The notes below the pieces were generated by a model, which worked only from the letters and a program-made list of their open reading frames with translations, did not search any database and had not been told where the DNA came from. Below are positions 43,409 to 53,195 of a stretch of DNA of 64,000 bases, in pieces. Made by a program: the position numbers and the translations under genes. Position 1 is the stretch's first letter. Every line of letters starts with the position of its first letter. Source of the stretch: Palsa-189 sp963803735 (GTDB taxonomy: Bacteria > Acidobacteriota > Terriglobia > Acidiferrales > UBA7541); contig CAWDNV010000030.1 of assembly GCA_963803735.1 (NCBI GenBank), positions 1 through 64,000 of the forward strand. The letters run 5' to 3'.

Positions 43409-46400
43409 AAGGTCGCCCCGGGCGCTAGGCTCCCTGTCGTGAAGTAAGTCGCCGGTCCGAAGAGCGTACCTGCGCCACTGTCAAGAATACTAAAAGGGAG
43501 CCCGGATTGGACCGTCACGACTCCGGAGACCGCCCAGCCCTGGCCTAATCTGGCGAGCGAGAATCGATGATGGTCCACCGGCTGTGGCAGTTGCCAGGTG
43601 TAGCTGAGCACGAACCTGTGTCTGCGATCGAAATCCGACGGACCTCGCTGGGCGGCTCGATTGTTCTGATCGTTGAATACCTGTTCGCCAACGATTGGGG
43701 CGCCGACGAGTCCGAGAGCAGTGGACCCGATACTATCGCCTGCTGTGTCGATCGATTTTGAGAGCGTATAAGCTGCCAGGAACTGAAGGCCATGGCTCAA
43801 GCGCTTATTGACCGTTGCTTGCACGGAGTCGTAGCGGGAGGTTCCGCTGCTCTCGACGCGAAATACAAGAGGAGCCACGCCGAGAAAACGAACTCGCTGC
43901 GCGGCATTCGCAACCGAGTTAGTAGTCAACCCATTTACAGGATTCGCGGGACTGGCCAGGGCGGGCTGATTGTCGCCCCGTGACACGGCAAGGTGAGTGC
44001 CTCTAGCGCCTGCGTAGGCGAGCGAGAACAAATAGCCGTGGGGCTGATACTGAATCTCCAACCCATAGTGCTGAATTGTCGCTTCCTTGAAATCCGGATC
44101 GATGATCGTAAAGAGTTGAGGGGTACGATCCCCGGTGTATGGCGGACCTGGCAGCATGGCGCCGACAAAGTTAGGGAAAGACGAGGGCAGCGGAAGTAAG
44201 GGAAACGGATGTTGGAAGCTCGAGGCTGCATTGGCCGCGCCGAACAAATTCTTCGTGACCTGGAAGGGGGGATTAAAAGCAGGAAGGCCGCCGGCTCCAA
44301 GGAAATTGATACGGTTGGCGTACAATCCATAGCCACTTCTGATGATGAGATCGCGCGATGACAAGGGCCGCCACGCCAAACCTATGCGCGGCTCGGGATG
44401 CCACTGAACCGGGTCATGGAGAAGCGTGGCATTGCCGCGCGGAAACCCCTCCGGCGCAGGCCCTTTGTAATTGTCCGCCAGCACGAATCCGGAGGTGGCG
44501 GGGTTTGTAAAGCCATCGGGCGGTGGCGGAACATAGAACTGCGGGTAGAAGCTGCTGAGCCGCCCATGGTCTTCGCTCTGCTGGCCGTTGGCCTCGAGGC
44601 GCAGCCCTGCACTGATAGTGAGTGCCGGCGATACCGTCCAACTGTCGGCCGCAAAAAAATGTGCCGCCGTCGAGCGCAATCCGATGTGCAGGACGGTAGC
44701 AGCGACCAGTTCGGCGAAGACATTGGAGAGTGGTGTGCCATTTCCGCCAGCGCCGACAGGCCCTCCCGGTAGACCAAGCAGGAAATCGGGAAACGACAGA
44801 AAGGTGAGCGTTCCATCTGTCGAACCGGCGATTTCGTTGAATTGATTACGGAATATCTCAGCTCCGATACGAAGATTGTGCCTGCCTCGCGACAACGAGA
44901 CAGTATCGGAAAGATAGAAATTATTGTTCGCTATTTCGGTTTTGTCACTGACCGTGTTTCCGAGTTGGAAAGCGCCGAGTACCTGGATATACGGCAGGCT
45001 TCTCACCTGCTCGTCGCCCGCACGGGTAATCCCCACCGATTGAGCCGTCAGCGGTCCCGGAGCAGAGCTTCGACTGGCGATGCGGGAGTAGCCCGCGCGG
45101 AATTGATTCACGGCCTGCGCTGAAAAGATGTGTGTGTGCGCGATGGACAGGTTCCGATTGTCGATGGTCCGATGGGCCGGGAACCCAGGCACACTCGCGC
45201 CGGAGAATGGCACGTCGTGATCGGAGGTTGAGAAGAAGAATTTTGCCGATAACTGATCGGACTTGCCCAGGCTTCGGTCGAAGTTGGTATTGAACTGGTC
45301 TTCGTCGTAGCGTCCCGGCAAGACAGCCGTGTAGTTGACGCCACTACCCGCAACCTGTGGACTCGGGATCACCATTGATCCATCGGGGTTCTTCGCGTTT
45401 AGTAAATTGAGAGCCACAGGATTGATATTCGATCCGTCCTGCGCGATCGCCACGCCACCGAACAATCCTGTTTGACCGCCGAAGATCGCTCCCAAAGACG
45501 CGGGCGTGCGCACTGGCGGGATGAGGGGCAGGCTCTGCGATCGAACGCTGCTCGCGAGAGAGGCCGCATTCACGTCTCGCGTGGCTTGGTAGGAAACGAA
45601 GAAATAGGCCGGTTTGCTAGACCAGGGCAAAGGCAAGGGCCCACCCAGCGTGCCACCCGGCTGATGGCGGCGAAACTCTCCTCTCTGCACCCCTGTCGCA
45701 TTGGCAAAGAAGTTGTTCGCGTCCAAGGCTTCGTTCCGGCCAAAATAGTAGGCATTCCCGTGGAGTTGGGCGGTGCCCGACTTGGTCTCGACGATGACGT
45801 TTGCGCCTCCCCCTCTGCCATATTGAGCGTCGTAGAGTGAATTCTGAACTTTGAACTCCTGGAGGGTGTCCGGGGCGGGTATCGCCAACCCGCCACCACT
45901 GGAAGCGGTGGCCTCGGTCATGTTTGCGCCGTAGCTGTTGGCATCGACGCCATTTAACATGAAGTTGTTGTCGCCGCTGCGTGCCCCGTTGGCGCGAATC
46001 TCCTGGCTCCCGGCTCCCATCTGCGTGGCGTCCACCACATCCGTATTCGTCCCGGCTGTCAGACCGAGGATCTGCGTGTAGTTGCGATTCACAAGCGGCA
46101 ATGTCACTATCGTCCCTCGATCGATCACACTACCGAGTGCAACGTTGTCGGTTTGCAGAAGCGGTGCACTGACGACGACTTCCTCTCGTCGCCCTTCGAT
46201 TGCCAGCTGTGTGGCAATGCTCCTCACTTCCGTAATCTGGATCACGATCGCGCGCACCACAAGCGGCGCAAAGCCCACAGCCTCCACCGTAAGCTCATAC
46301 TCCCCCGGCGGTAGCAGGGAAAAGCGGTACAAGCCATCCTTATCGGTAATAGCCGTGAGCGTCACGCCCGTTCCGTAGTTGCGCAATGTCATCTTTGCGT

Positions 46401-46617
46401 TCTGCACGACGGCGCTGCTTGGATCGGTAACCGTGCCGGTCAATGCCCCGGTCGACGCAGATTGAGCACACACATCCAACGAGGTAACGACGACGATGAG
46501 ACAGAGGATCAAGCTCTGGAGACCTGAGGCAGCGGTGGCGAAATGCACCTTGTTACGCACATTGACCGCCGTTCGGGCCCGCCAGTGGCGACCTTTCGAA
46601 GTTGATCTCCTGTGCAT

Positions 46618-47085
46618 CGTGGACGTCCAGCTCCGTCGCGCAGCCATCGACCCATTTCCCTTTACAAAAGGATGCCTTACTCGCCAGCGACCGTCAATAA
46701 GACTTTGGTATTGCCCCGGCCGCGTCGCCCTGCTGGCGATCCACCGGCGCAAAACGTACCTGTTCCTACATGCCAATATCGGACATCCCCACCGACGCAA
46801 AAGGATCGCCGCTTTCGTGCTGCGAGATGCGACACCGGCACTGAGATAGGCATCGTGGGTGCCCCGGACCATTACTCGCCCCGGGCCGTTAAATTCGAGG
46901 ATGGAACTGCGATAGGTCAACGGCAATCGTCAGGACACCAACTGCTACAGTCCATCCTCGGATCGTGACAAGCCGTTGCCTACGGAAGTATTGGGTCTGA
47001 CCCAAAAACTGCCAAGGCAAGCCGACGGAAACGCCATCGTCCGGCTGTTACGTTGGCCGCAAGAACCTCGCTTTACGCGGTGTCG
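46618..47085. other. Intergenic region upstream of the TonB-dependent receptor
   Basis: About 470 bases. The receptor frame remains open back to 46926, but that stretch (MPLTYRSSILEFNGPG and on) has no similarity to receptors and is probably not translated. No promoter was assigned. The 13-mer TCGCTTTACGCGG at 47068-47080 recurs at 48544-48556 on the other side of the second insertion sequence. Confidence 0.4.
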
Positions 47086-47173
47086 TAGCTCGATAGAAAT
47101 GTCCTTCTGTTCTCCTCGATAGAAATGTCCCCTTCTGAGAATAGCTCCGGATCACGCAGTCGTTAAGCCGGGG

Positions 47174-47228
47174 AGTGCTGGGCGGGGCGAGGGGACGGCG
47201 TTTGAGTACCCTCGCCCCGCCCAGCACT
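47174..47228. repeat. Perfect 20-bp hairpin inside the decayed insertion sequence
   Basis: AGTGCTGGGCGGGGCGAGGG (47174-47193), a 15-base loop, then the exact complement (47209-47228). Such a GC-rich stem between the element end and the transposase C-terminus could block transcription entering the element, or be a separate small palindromic element. No T-run follows on either strand. Confidence 0.75.
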
Positions 47229-47319
47229 GCAGAGACCTATGGGACTTGGAGTAAGCGCGCCAAGGGTGGTTTGCGCTAGGAATGTTCGGACGCTGCTCCC
47301 GTCGCAGGCTTTGCAGATT

Positions 47320-48449
47320 ACGGGTTTTTGGGGCGCTCCTTCAGCTCTCGCCATTGCAACTCGACTTGCCGCCAGACGAGTCGAATGCTGCCGTCTCGCG
47401 GCCGCCGCACCAGAATCGTGCTGCCCGCCGGCACCACCGCGGCCCGTACAGCACCACCCAGTCGTTGCTGACCTTGCGCTCTTCTTCCTGGCAGAACACA
47501 TCGTCCAGGTTCATCTGTTTCGGCACCGGCTCATGAAAGTCCACCGTTTCGGCGGGGCCGACGGCATACCGCGCGTTGTGCTTCGGCAGGTAGTCTTCTT
47601 CCAGGTACCGATTGGCCACCTCGTAGCTGCTGATATTCTTCAGCCGCATCTTTTTGATCGGCCGGTCTTGGTGCGTGCCGTGGCTGCGCTCCACTCGCCC
47701 CGGGCTTGCGGGGCAGGCGCTCCAATCAACTCCGTCCCCAGTTTCGCGCACATGCGCCCAAACTGCGACATGGGACTGATTCCCTGTTGCTTCTGCTTCT
47801 CGCTCGGAGCGTGATGGTAGGGTCCTTCCAATCCATGTATGGTGCCCGGGGAATTCCGTATTCTTCCACCCAGCTCCGCATCGTTTCTGCCACCGCCCAA
47901 GTGGTCTTTTCGGCGCCGATCCGCGCCACGCCCCGGCTGGTCGCATCATTCACCATGCTCACCCCAGGCAAGCCCCGCGGTCCGCGTTCTTCGAACCAAA
48001 CTTCAAAGCTTCCGTCCATCTTTACCAACTCACCGAAGTGCGACCTTCGCTTCCTTCGCTGCCGATAGGCTTTGCGCTTCCGTTCCCGTTGCCATAGCCC
48101 CTCTGCCAGCATCCATCTCCGTAGCGTTTCGGCATCCAATGCAATGCCGTGATCCTCCCGCAGATGTTCGCCCGCCGGTGTCGGTCCGAACGCAGCGCCC
48201 GGTCCTTGGTAGTTCTTCCGCACCAGTTTCAGCTTGCACGCCTTCGCAGCTTTGCGTCGATCGTACTGTTAGAAGCTTTTCCGCATTTCCATGCACCGGC
48301 GCCGCGGCCCCGTCCCGCTGTTATTGCTTCCACAACCGTTTCGTCTGCCGGTAGCTCAATCCCAGGATTGCCGCCGCCTCCACCTGAGTCACTTCTCCGG
48401 CTTCTACCCGCGCCACAACGCCTCCGCGCCTCACTTCCTTTTCGCTCAT
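47320..48449 (-). pseudogene. ISNCY-type transposase remnant
   Basis: Pieces of one transposase are spread over several frames. From the ATG at 48449: SEKEVRRGGVVARVEAGEVTQVEAAAILGLSYRQTKRLWKQ and a stop (helix-turn-helix start). Then VRKNYQGPGAAFGPTPAGEHLREDHGIALDAETLRRWM and SHFGELVKMDGSFEVWFEERGPRGLPGVSMVNDATSRGVAR..WVEEYGIPRAPYMDWKD (DDE core). Then MRLKNISSYEVANRYLEEDYLPKHNARYAV and NLDDVFCQEEERKVSNDWVVLYGPRW. Finally LPAGSTILVRRPRDGSIRLV in yet another frame. At least three frame changes plus a stop make it non-functional. Confidence 0.8.
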
Positions 48450-48559
48450 CCATGTCCTTCCCAACCGGACCTCCTCAATCCAGTTTCAAGGGGACATTTC
48501 TATCGAGCTAAGAAAGGGACAGTTCATCGAAGTTCAACCAACATCGCTTTACGCGGGTG

Positions 48560-48599
48560 AACCGATACCAAGGTGTCGCCGATACTAAGGTCCAATGGA
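48560..48599 (+). promoter_or_regulatory. CCGATACCAAGGT motif pair upstream of the sigma-54 activator cluster
   Basis: AACCGATACCAAGGT (48560-48574) is followed by GCCGATACTAAGGTCCAATGG (48578-48598; core CCGATACTAAGGT). The same core with the following CAATGGA occurs once at 33933-33955 before the response regulators. The duplicated core suggests a binding site for a shared regulator. This is inference from sequence similarity only. Confidence 0.4.
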
Positions 48600-48644
48600 T
48601 TCGGCCGCGAGGGTGTAGTTTCATAGACCGTGAGAGGAGATTCT

Positions 48645-48761
48645 ATGAGCACACCCACACAGCCAACAACTTTCGGACGCGACTACCAGGGAACGCTTGA
48701 GAGCCTTCCAGTCGCCGCCCACATCCGCGAATGGGTCGCGAGGCAGCGCCAGAAAAAATAG
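48645..48761 (+). CDS. Small protein of 38 residues
   Basis: ATG at 48645 with a strong ribosome site (GAGAGGAGATTCT). The protein starts MSTPTQPTTFGRDYQGTLES and ends VAAHIREWVARQRQKK, an amphipathic, basic C-terminal helix. It lies 32 bases before the sigma-54 activator on the same strand and could be cotranscribed. I do not recognise it. The good ribosome site and sensible composition argue for a real gene; similarity is untested. Confidence 0.55.
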   Translation: MSTPTQPTTFGRDYQGTLESLPVAAHIREWVARQRQKK

Positions 48762-48793
48762 CGGGCACGTTCCTATAGCAGAAGGAGCCTATC

Positions 48794-49873
48794 ATGGCCA
48801 TTTCAGGTTTAATTGGTTCGAGTGAGACCTTTCGCGATTTACTCGGTGCCATTCGCATCGTTGCACCAGTGGACTCCGCCGTCCTGATTCAGGGCGAAAC
48901 GGGAACCGGCAAAGAAGTGATTGCTCGAGCGATCCATGAAGCCAGTCCTCGGCACAACAGACCACTCGTGTCTCTCAATTGCGCGGCGATCCCTTCCGCG
49001 CTTCTGGAAAGCGAACTGTTCGGTCATGAACGAGGCGCGTTCACTGGCGCCGTAGCTCAGACCGTCGGACGTTTTCAAGCGGCTGATGGTGGAACACTGT
49101 TTTTGGACGAACTCGGAGAACTCCCGCTCGAGTTACAGCCAAAGCTTCTTCGCGCCCTTCAGGAGAAGCAATTCGAACGCCTGGGGAGCAACCGTACCAT
49201 TCGAACCGATGTCCGGATTATCGCGGCAACTAATCAGAACCTATGGCAGATGGTGCAAGACAAAGCGTTTCGGGCAGATCTCTATTATCGGCTGAACGTT
49301 TTTCCGCTGACTCTTCCGCCGTTACGTGAACGGAGACAGGATATTCCGCTGCTTGCGAATCATTTCGTTCAGGAATTCGCCAAGCGGCAAGGCAAGATGA
49401 TCGACGATATTCCAAAACAGGTGATGAATGCCCTCGAACGCTACAACTGGCCGGGGAATATCCGAGAACTACAAAACGTCATCGAGCGAGGCGTCATCAT
49501 GACGACGGGCCGTGTTCTGAGCTCGCATACGGCGAAAGATCTGATTCGTTGCGAGGCAATGGCAGTGGACGTACTCGAACCTGCCCAGCCAGTGAGTATT
49601 AAGACGCTGGCCGACGCAGAGCGTGCGCATATCACGGCGATACTTCGGGAAACTGAGTGGGTGGTGGGCGGACCGCGCGGAGCGGCCGCACAACTTGGAG
49701 TACCGAGGACGACTCTGCTCGCTAAAATGCGGCGGCTCGGGCTTTCCAGCGTCGTGCCACGAGGCCGGCCAGTGCGGGTCGGGGGACGATTCACTTGCCT
49801 CATAGGTGGCGCTGCCAGGCATTCGGACGGAGAATCCGTCGCCTTGCGAGTCGTGAGGGCGGCAGCGACTTGA
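48794..49873 (+). CDS. Sigma-54-dependent transcriptional activator without receiver domain
   Basis: 359 residues, starting after AGAAGGAG. It begins at the AAA+ domain (MAISGLIGSSETFRDLLGAI), so no sensory or receiver domain is present. Walker A is GETGTGKEV, the sigma-54 contact loop GAFTGA, Walker B GTLFLDELGEL, and the arginine-finger region FRADLYYRLNVFPL. A Fis-type HTH follows (HITAILRETEWVVGGPRGAAAQLGVPRTTLLAKMRRLGLS). The last 40 residues (VVPRGRPVRVGGRF and on) are not part of the HTH. Without a regulatory domain its activity may be constitutive or controlled by a partner, e.g. the kinase encoded next. Confidence 0.92.
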   Translation: MAISGLIGSSETFRDLLGAIRIVAPVDSAVLIQGETGTGKEVIARAIHEASPRHNRPLVSLNCAAIPSALLESELFGHERGAFTGAVAQTVGRFQAADGGTLFLDELGELPLELQPKLLRALQEKQFERLGSNRTIRTDVRIIAATNQNLWQMVQDKAFRADLYYRLNVFPLTLPPLRERRQDIPLLANHFVQEFAKRQGKMIDDIPKQVMNALERYNWPGNIRELQNVIERGVIMTTGRVLSSHTAKDLIRCEAMAVDVLEPAQPVSIKTLADAERAHITAILRETEWVVGGPRGAAAQLGVPRTTLLAKMRRLGLSSVVPRGRPVRVGGRFTCLIGGAARHSDGESVALRVVRAAAT

Positions 49874-49922
49874 AGTTCTCCGAACGGTGAATCTTGAGGC
49901 CAGTAGATCAAGGAGAAAAAAG

Positions 49923-50750
49923 ATGGCATCCAGACATTCCCACCTCATTACTGACGCTCCTTTGGGGATTGGCGCCGTCCGCCAAGTTTACATCGATAGG
50001 GGTGGCCCCGAAGCCCGACTAATGCTGTGGGGTCGCACGCAAGCGAAAAACAAATTTCCAATAAAGCCGTTTCCGCTGACTGTTCAAGGACCTCCGCGCG
50101 GCGAAGAAGATATTCGCCTGGAAGAGCGGGGCCAGGAGCGTGCTCGAATTGCCCACGAACTGCACGACACGCTGCTCCAGGGATTTCTCGGTGCAATCAT
50201 GTTGCTCCACCAAGCGGTGGAACAAACGCCTGCCGATTCGCCCTCTAAGCCCGCGCTCAGCCATGCTCTTCAACTGGTGCGTCACGCTGTTGATGAAGGT
50301 CGCGCGGCTATTCTGGGGCTCCGAACCTCACCCGCAATGTCGGGTCTCGAGCAAGCTTTTGCGACTTTTCTGGAGGCGGTCACTCCCGCTCGGGGTGTAC
50401 GAGTTCGAGTATTCGTTCAGGGAAAACCGAGGACACTGAACCCGGCAATTCAAGAGCAAGTGTTTCTGATTGGCCGGGAGGCGGTCATGAACGCGTTGCG
50501 ACATTCCGACGCGAAAAGTATCGAAGTTGAAATTCAGTATCTGCGTGACATCTTGCGAATGTTCGTTCGTGACAACGGCTGCGGAATTACGCCTGACGCC
50601 ATCCAACAGGCGCGGGATTCGCATTGGGGTCTTCGAGGAATGCGCGATCGGGCGGCAAATATCGATGCGCGATTTGGCATTTGGAGTAGGCCGGGCGCGG
50701 GGACAGAACTGCGCGTCGCCGTTCCGCTTGGGCAGAACGAGAATCCATGA
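49923..50750 (+). CDS. NarX/DegS-type histidine kinase lacking a sensor domain
   Basis: 275 residues from the ATG at 49923, which has AAGGAG eight bases upstream. HisKA_3 has the phosphorylatable His in RARIAHELHDTLLQGFLGAIMLLHQ; the HATPase_c domain has EQVFLIGREAVMNALRHSDA (N box) and VRDNGCGITPDAIQQARDSHWGLRGMRDRAANI (G boxes). Relatives in Acidobacteriota usually carry a large periplasmic beta-propeller and a membrane helix; here about 90 unassigned residues precede the kinase core. It may sense through its short N-terminus or be a truncated descendant. No NarL-type partner follows; a remnant of an activator does. Confidence 0.85.
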   Translation: MASRHSHLITDAPLGIGAVRQVYIDRGGPEARLMLWGRTQAKNKFPIKPFPLTVQGPPRGEEDIRLEERGQERARIAHELHDTLLQGFLGAIMLLHQAVEQTPADSPSKPALSHALQLVRHAVDEGRAAILGLRTSPAMSGLEQAFATFLEAVTPARGVRVRVFVQGKPRTLNPAIQEQVFLIGREAVMNALRHSDAKSIEVEIQYLRDILRMFVRDNGCGITPDAIQQARDSHWGLRGMRDRAANIDARFGIWSRPGAGTELRVAVPLGQNENP

Positions 50751-50774
50751 TTGCGGTCCGTAACGAAGGGAGAA

Positions 50775-50890
50775 GTGAGAGTACCAATGAATACCTACTC
50801 GCCCGGATCCGGCGTCTCCGGATTTCTAGTGTTGGCTCGCGAGGACGGCCATTTTCGGTCGGAACAACGGTTTTCAAGCTCGATAGGTAC
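50775..50890 (+). pseudogene. Remnant of a second sigma-54 activator C-terminus
   Basis: The frame after the kinase stop encodes LARIRRLRISSVGSRGRPFSVGTTVFKL, closely similar to the C-terminus of the upstream activator (LAKMRRLGLSSVVPRGRPVRVGGRFTCL). DNA similarity covers the GAGTACC-CTCGC-CGGCG blocks of the Fis helix. Nothing else of that gene remains. A duplication followed by loss is the simplest explanation. Confidence 0.5.
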
Positions 50891-50995
50891 CCTTTGGCGC
50901 AGGGTTGGTTAAGAGGAAAGCCTCGGGATGCACGCCGAGCCGCATTTGAGCGATAGGAAACGTGAGTACGGGACACCGAGAAAGGAGAGAACGAG

Positions 50996-51841
50996 ATGAG
51001 CACAATTCGAATGAAAGATGGCACGGAGCTTTATTACAAAGACTGGGGAACCGGCCGCCCGGTCGTCTTTTCCCACGGTTGGCCCTTGAGTGCGGACGCG
51101 TGGGACGCACAGATGTTGTTTCTGGGGGAGAAAGGATATCGCGTAATCGCGCACGACCGACGCGGACATGGCCGGTCCAGTCAGCCTTGGAGCGGAAATG
51201 AAATGAACACCTACGCCGATGATCTGGCTGCGTTGATCGACACGCTCAACCTGAGCGACGTCACGCTCGTGGGACATTCGACGGGCGGCGGAGAAGTCGT
51301 ACGCTATCTCGGCCGGTATGGAACGAAGCGCGTTGCGCAAGCCGTTCTCATTGGCGCCGTACCGCCGATCATGTTGAAGACCAGTGAAAATCCCGGCGGC
51401 CTGCCGCTCGAAGCGTTCGACGCGATCCGCGCTGGCGTGATTGCCGACAGGTCTCAGTACTTCAAAGACCTGAGTGTCCCGTTTTATGGGTTCAACAGGC
51501 CCAATGCGAAGCCATCGCAAGGCGTTCGCAATTCCTTCTGGCTTCAAGGGATGCAGTGCTCCATCAAAGCTGCGTATGACTGCATCAAAGAGTTTTCTGA
51601 AACCGACTTCACCGAGGATTTGAGAAAGATCGACATTCCGACCTTGATCCTGCATGGCGACGACGATCAGATTGTTCCCATCAGTTCGGCTGCCCTCCGA
51701 TCTGCGAAGTTGATCAGGAATTCAGAGCTCAGGGTGTACCCAGGCCATTCGCACGGCATGTGCACGGTGAATGCCGATCTGATCAATTCGGACCTGCTCG
51801 CATTCATCCAGGCCCCGGTAAACGCCGGAGTGGCCACGTGA
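50996..51841 (+). CDS. Alpha/beta hydrolase (non-heme chloroperoxidase-like)
   Basis: 281 residues. MSTIRMKDGTELYYKDWGTGRPVVFSHGWPLSADAWDAQM gives the oxyanion HGWP, DRRGHGRSSQPW follows, and VGHSTGGGEVVRYLGRYG holds the nucleophile Ser. LHGDDDQIVPI gives the acid and PGHSHGM the catalytic His, so the triad is complete. The arrangement matches cofactor-free haloperoxidases/perhydrolases, which are esterases in practice. AAGGAG precedes the ATG. It lies between the two-component remnants and the efflux operon, read in the same direction. Confidence 0.92.
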   Translation: MSTIRMKDGTELYYKDWGTGRPVVFSHGWPLSADAWDAQMLFLGEKGYRVIAHDRRGHGRSSQPWSGNEMNTYADDLAALIDTLNLSDVTLVGHSTGGGEVVRYLGRYGTKRVAQAVLIGAVPPIMLKTSENPGGLPLEAFDAIRAGVIADRSQYFKDLSVPFYGFNRPNAKPSQGVRNSFWLQGMQCSIKAAYDCIKEFSETDFTEDLRKIDIPTLILHGDDDQIVPISSAALRSAKLIRNSELRVYPGHSHGMCTVNADLINSDLLAFIQAPVNAGVAT

Positions 51842-51974
51842 CAGCCGGCACTAAGACCTCACGTGCCGAGAGAAGTCTGAGAAAGGCGCGCCATTGACTT
51901 CGTCGGGGCAGTCGTCGACGGCACGCCGCTTAGATTGACTGTAAGACAACGTCATTTGCCATAGGGATATCGAT

Positions 51975-53195
51975 ATGCCTGATACTACTTCCAGAAAAAA
52001 CCGGGGATGGCTCGTCGCTGCCGTAGTTCTGGCGATTGCCGGCGCCCTTATTGCGCTCCTGTCGTCCAACGTCGCTGCCTGGGCGAGTAATGGCGCAGAG
52101 CAAAAGACCGACGACGCCTATCTACGTGCTGATGTCACACCTCTCAGCACCAAGGCCACTGGTCTTGTTGCATCCGTAGAGGTGTCCGATTATCAACGCG
52201 TGAGAACAGGACAACTGCTCGCCCGTCTTCGTGACGAGGATTTTCGTGCGCAGGTGGATCAAGCGGTAGCTGCCGTTAACGCTGCGCAGGCGGCTCTCAC
52301 TAGCAACCAGAGGCAGAAGGAACTGCAGGACGCACGGGTCCAGCAGGCTCAAACAGGAATCACTTCCGCGGAAGCGGAGATGTCCGCTGCTGAAGCTGGC
52401 ATTCATGCAGCGAATTCAGCTCTGGCAAATGCCCGCAGTGGAGTTGCGGCTACTCAAGCGGACGTTCAACGCACTTCACTCGAGCGCAAGCGCCAGGAGG
52501 CGCTCGTTGCGGCCGAGTCGGCGACCAAGCAAAAGCTCGAACAAGCGGTTGCGGACGAAGAACGTTTTCAAGCGCAGCGTGCCGGTCGACTGGCTGAAAT
52601 TGATTCGGCAGGCGCCCAACTTTCCAGCCGCCAAGCTGACCTTCAACGCGCCCGGGCTCATCTGGATAACTCCCGCGCGGAGCTTGAGGCCCAACGGCGG
52701 CAGCGAGCCGTGCTCGACTCTCAGGAGCAAACACTCCACGCGGATTTAAGCGGGCGCCAGGCCGCCCTCGAATTGGCGCGAACGAACCTGGGCTTTACGC
52801 GAATCGTCGCACCGCAGGATGGGATTGTTGGCGAACGAAAAGTCCGAGCCGGACAGTTGGTGAGCCCTGGGACGCAGATCTTGTCCCTTGTCGAGAATCA
52901 AATCTGGGTTCAAGCGAACTATCGTGAAACGCAGCTCTTGAGAATTCGTCCGGGTGACCGGGCGGAGATTCGCGTGGACGCGCTTCCTGGCTTGGTTCTG
53001 AAAGGACACGTGGAAGAGATCGCCCCGGCCAGCGGATCTCAATTCGCGTTGCTGCCTCCGGACAACGCGACCGGGAACTTCACAAAAGTCACGCAGCGCG
53101 TGCCTGTAAAAATCGTCCTCGACGATCACCAGAACGGGACGGAACGATTGCGGCCTGGGCTTTCCGTGGTCGCCTCTGTCAGAACCAAGGGCTGA
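51975..53195 (+). CDS. HlyD/EmrA-family membrane fusion protein
   Basis: 406 residues. A single N-terminal membrane helix (WLVAAVVLAIAGALIALLSS) is followed by the biotinyl-lipoyl half (DDAYLRADVTPLSTKATGLVASVEVSDYQRVRTGQLLARL), a long coiled coil with many Ala, Gln and Arg (about residues 85-265), the second lipoyl half (TNLGFTRIVAPQDGIVGERKVRAGQLVSPGTQIL) and a beta-barrel domain. It links the inner-membrane pump to TolC across the periplasm. The stop codon overlaps the start of the EmrB-like gene by one base. Confidence 0.94.
   Translation: MPDTTSRKNRGWLVAAVVLAIAGALIALLSSNVAAWASNGAEQKTDDAYLRADVTPLSTKATGLVASVEVSDYQRVRTGQLLARLRDEDFRAQVDQAVAAVNAAQAALTSNQRQKELQDARVQQAQTGITSAEAEMSAAEAGIHAANSALANARSGVAATQADVQRTSLERKRQEALVAAESATKQKLEQAVADEERFQAQRAGRLAEIDSAGAQLSSRQADLQRARAHLDNSRAELEAQRRQRAVLDSQEQTLHADLSGRQAALELARTNLGFTRIVAPQDGIVGERKVRAGQLVSPGTQILSLVENQIWVQANYRETQLLRIRPGDRAEIRVDALPGLVLKGHVEEIAPASGSQFALLPPDNATGNFTKVTQRVPVKIVLDDHQNGTERLRPGLSVVASVRTKG

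Larger units (their letters stand above)
41533..46617 (-). pseudogene. Oar-like TonB-dependent receptor interrupted by an insertion sequence
   Basis: Two fragments of one outer-membrane receptor. The first (46617 to 43409) has a hydrophobic signal (LILCLIVVVTSLDVCAQSA), a carboxypeptidase-regulatory-like domain (GALTGTVTDPSSAVVQNAKMTL..), a plug (TLPLVNRNYTQILGLTAGTN, DNNFMLNGVDANSYG) and most of the barrel. The second (41920 to 41533) has GSVSSRINQFFNTGAFVTAP and the C-terminal strand INPRIMQFGLKLEF-type end with final Phe. The IS at 41921-43408 separates them; deleting it joins GATL to EDARRTGSVSS in frame, giving about 1198 residues. The start is uncertain (ATG 46617 or GTG 46560). Such receptors take up oligosaccharides or peptides in Acidobacteriota. 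The insertion is probably recent. Confidence 0.88.
47086..48510 (-). mobile_element. ISNCY-like insertion sequence, decayed
   Basis: About 1425 bases bounded by a perfect 19-base inverted repeat: TAGCTCGATAGAAATGTCC at 47086-47104 and its complement at 48492-48510. A second copy of the end, CTCGATAGAAATGTCCCCTT, starts 26 bases in at 47115. The transposase is broken by several frame changes. The 13-mer TCGCTTTACGCGG occurs on both sides (47068-47080, 48544-48556) but not immediately at the ends, so it is not a simple target duplication. Confidence 0.75.
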
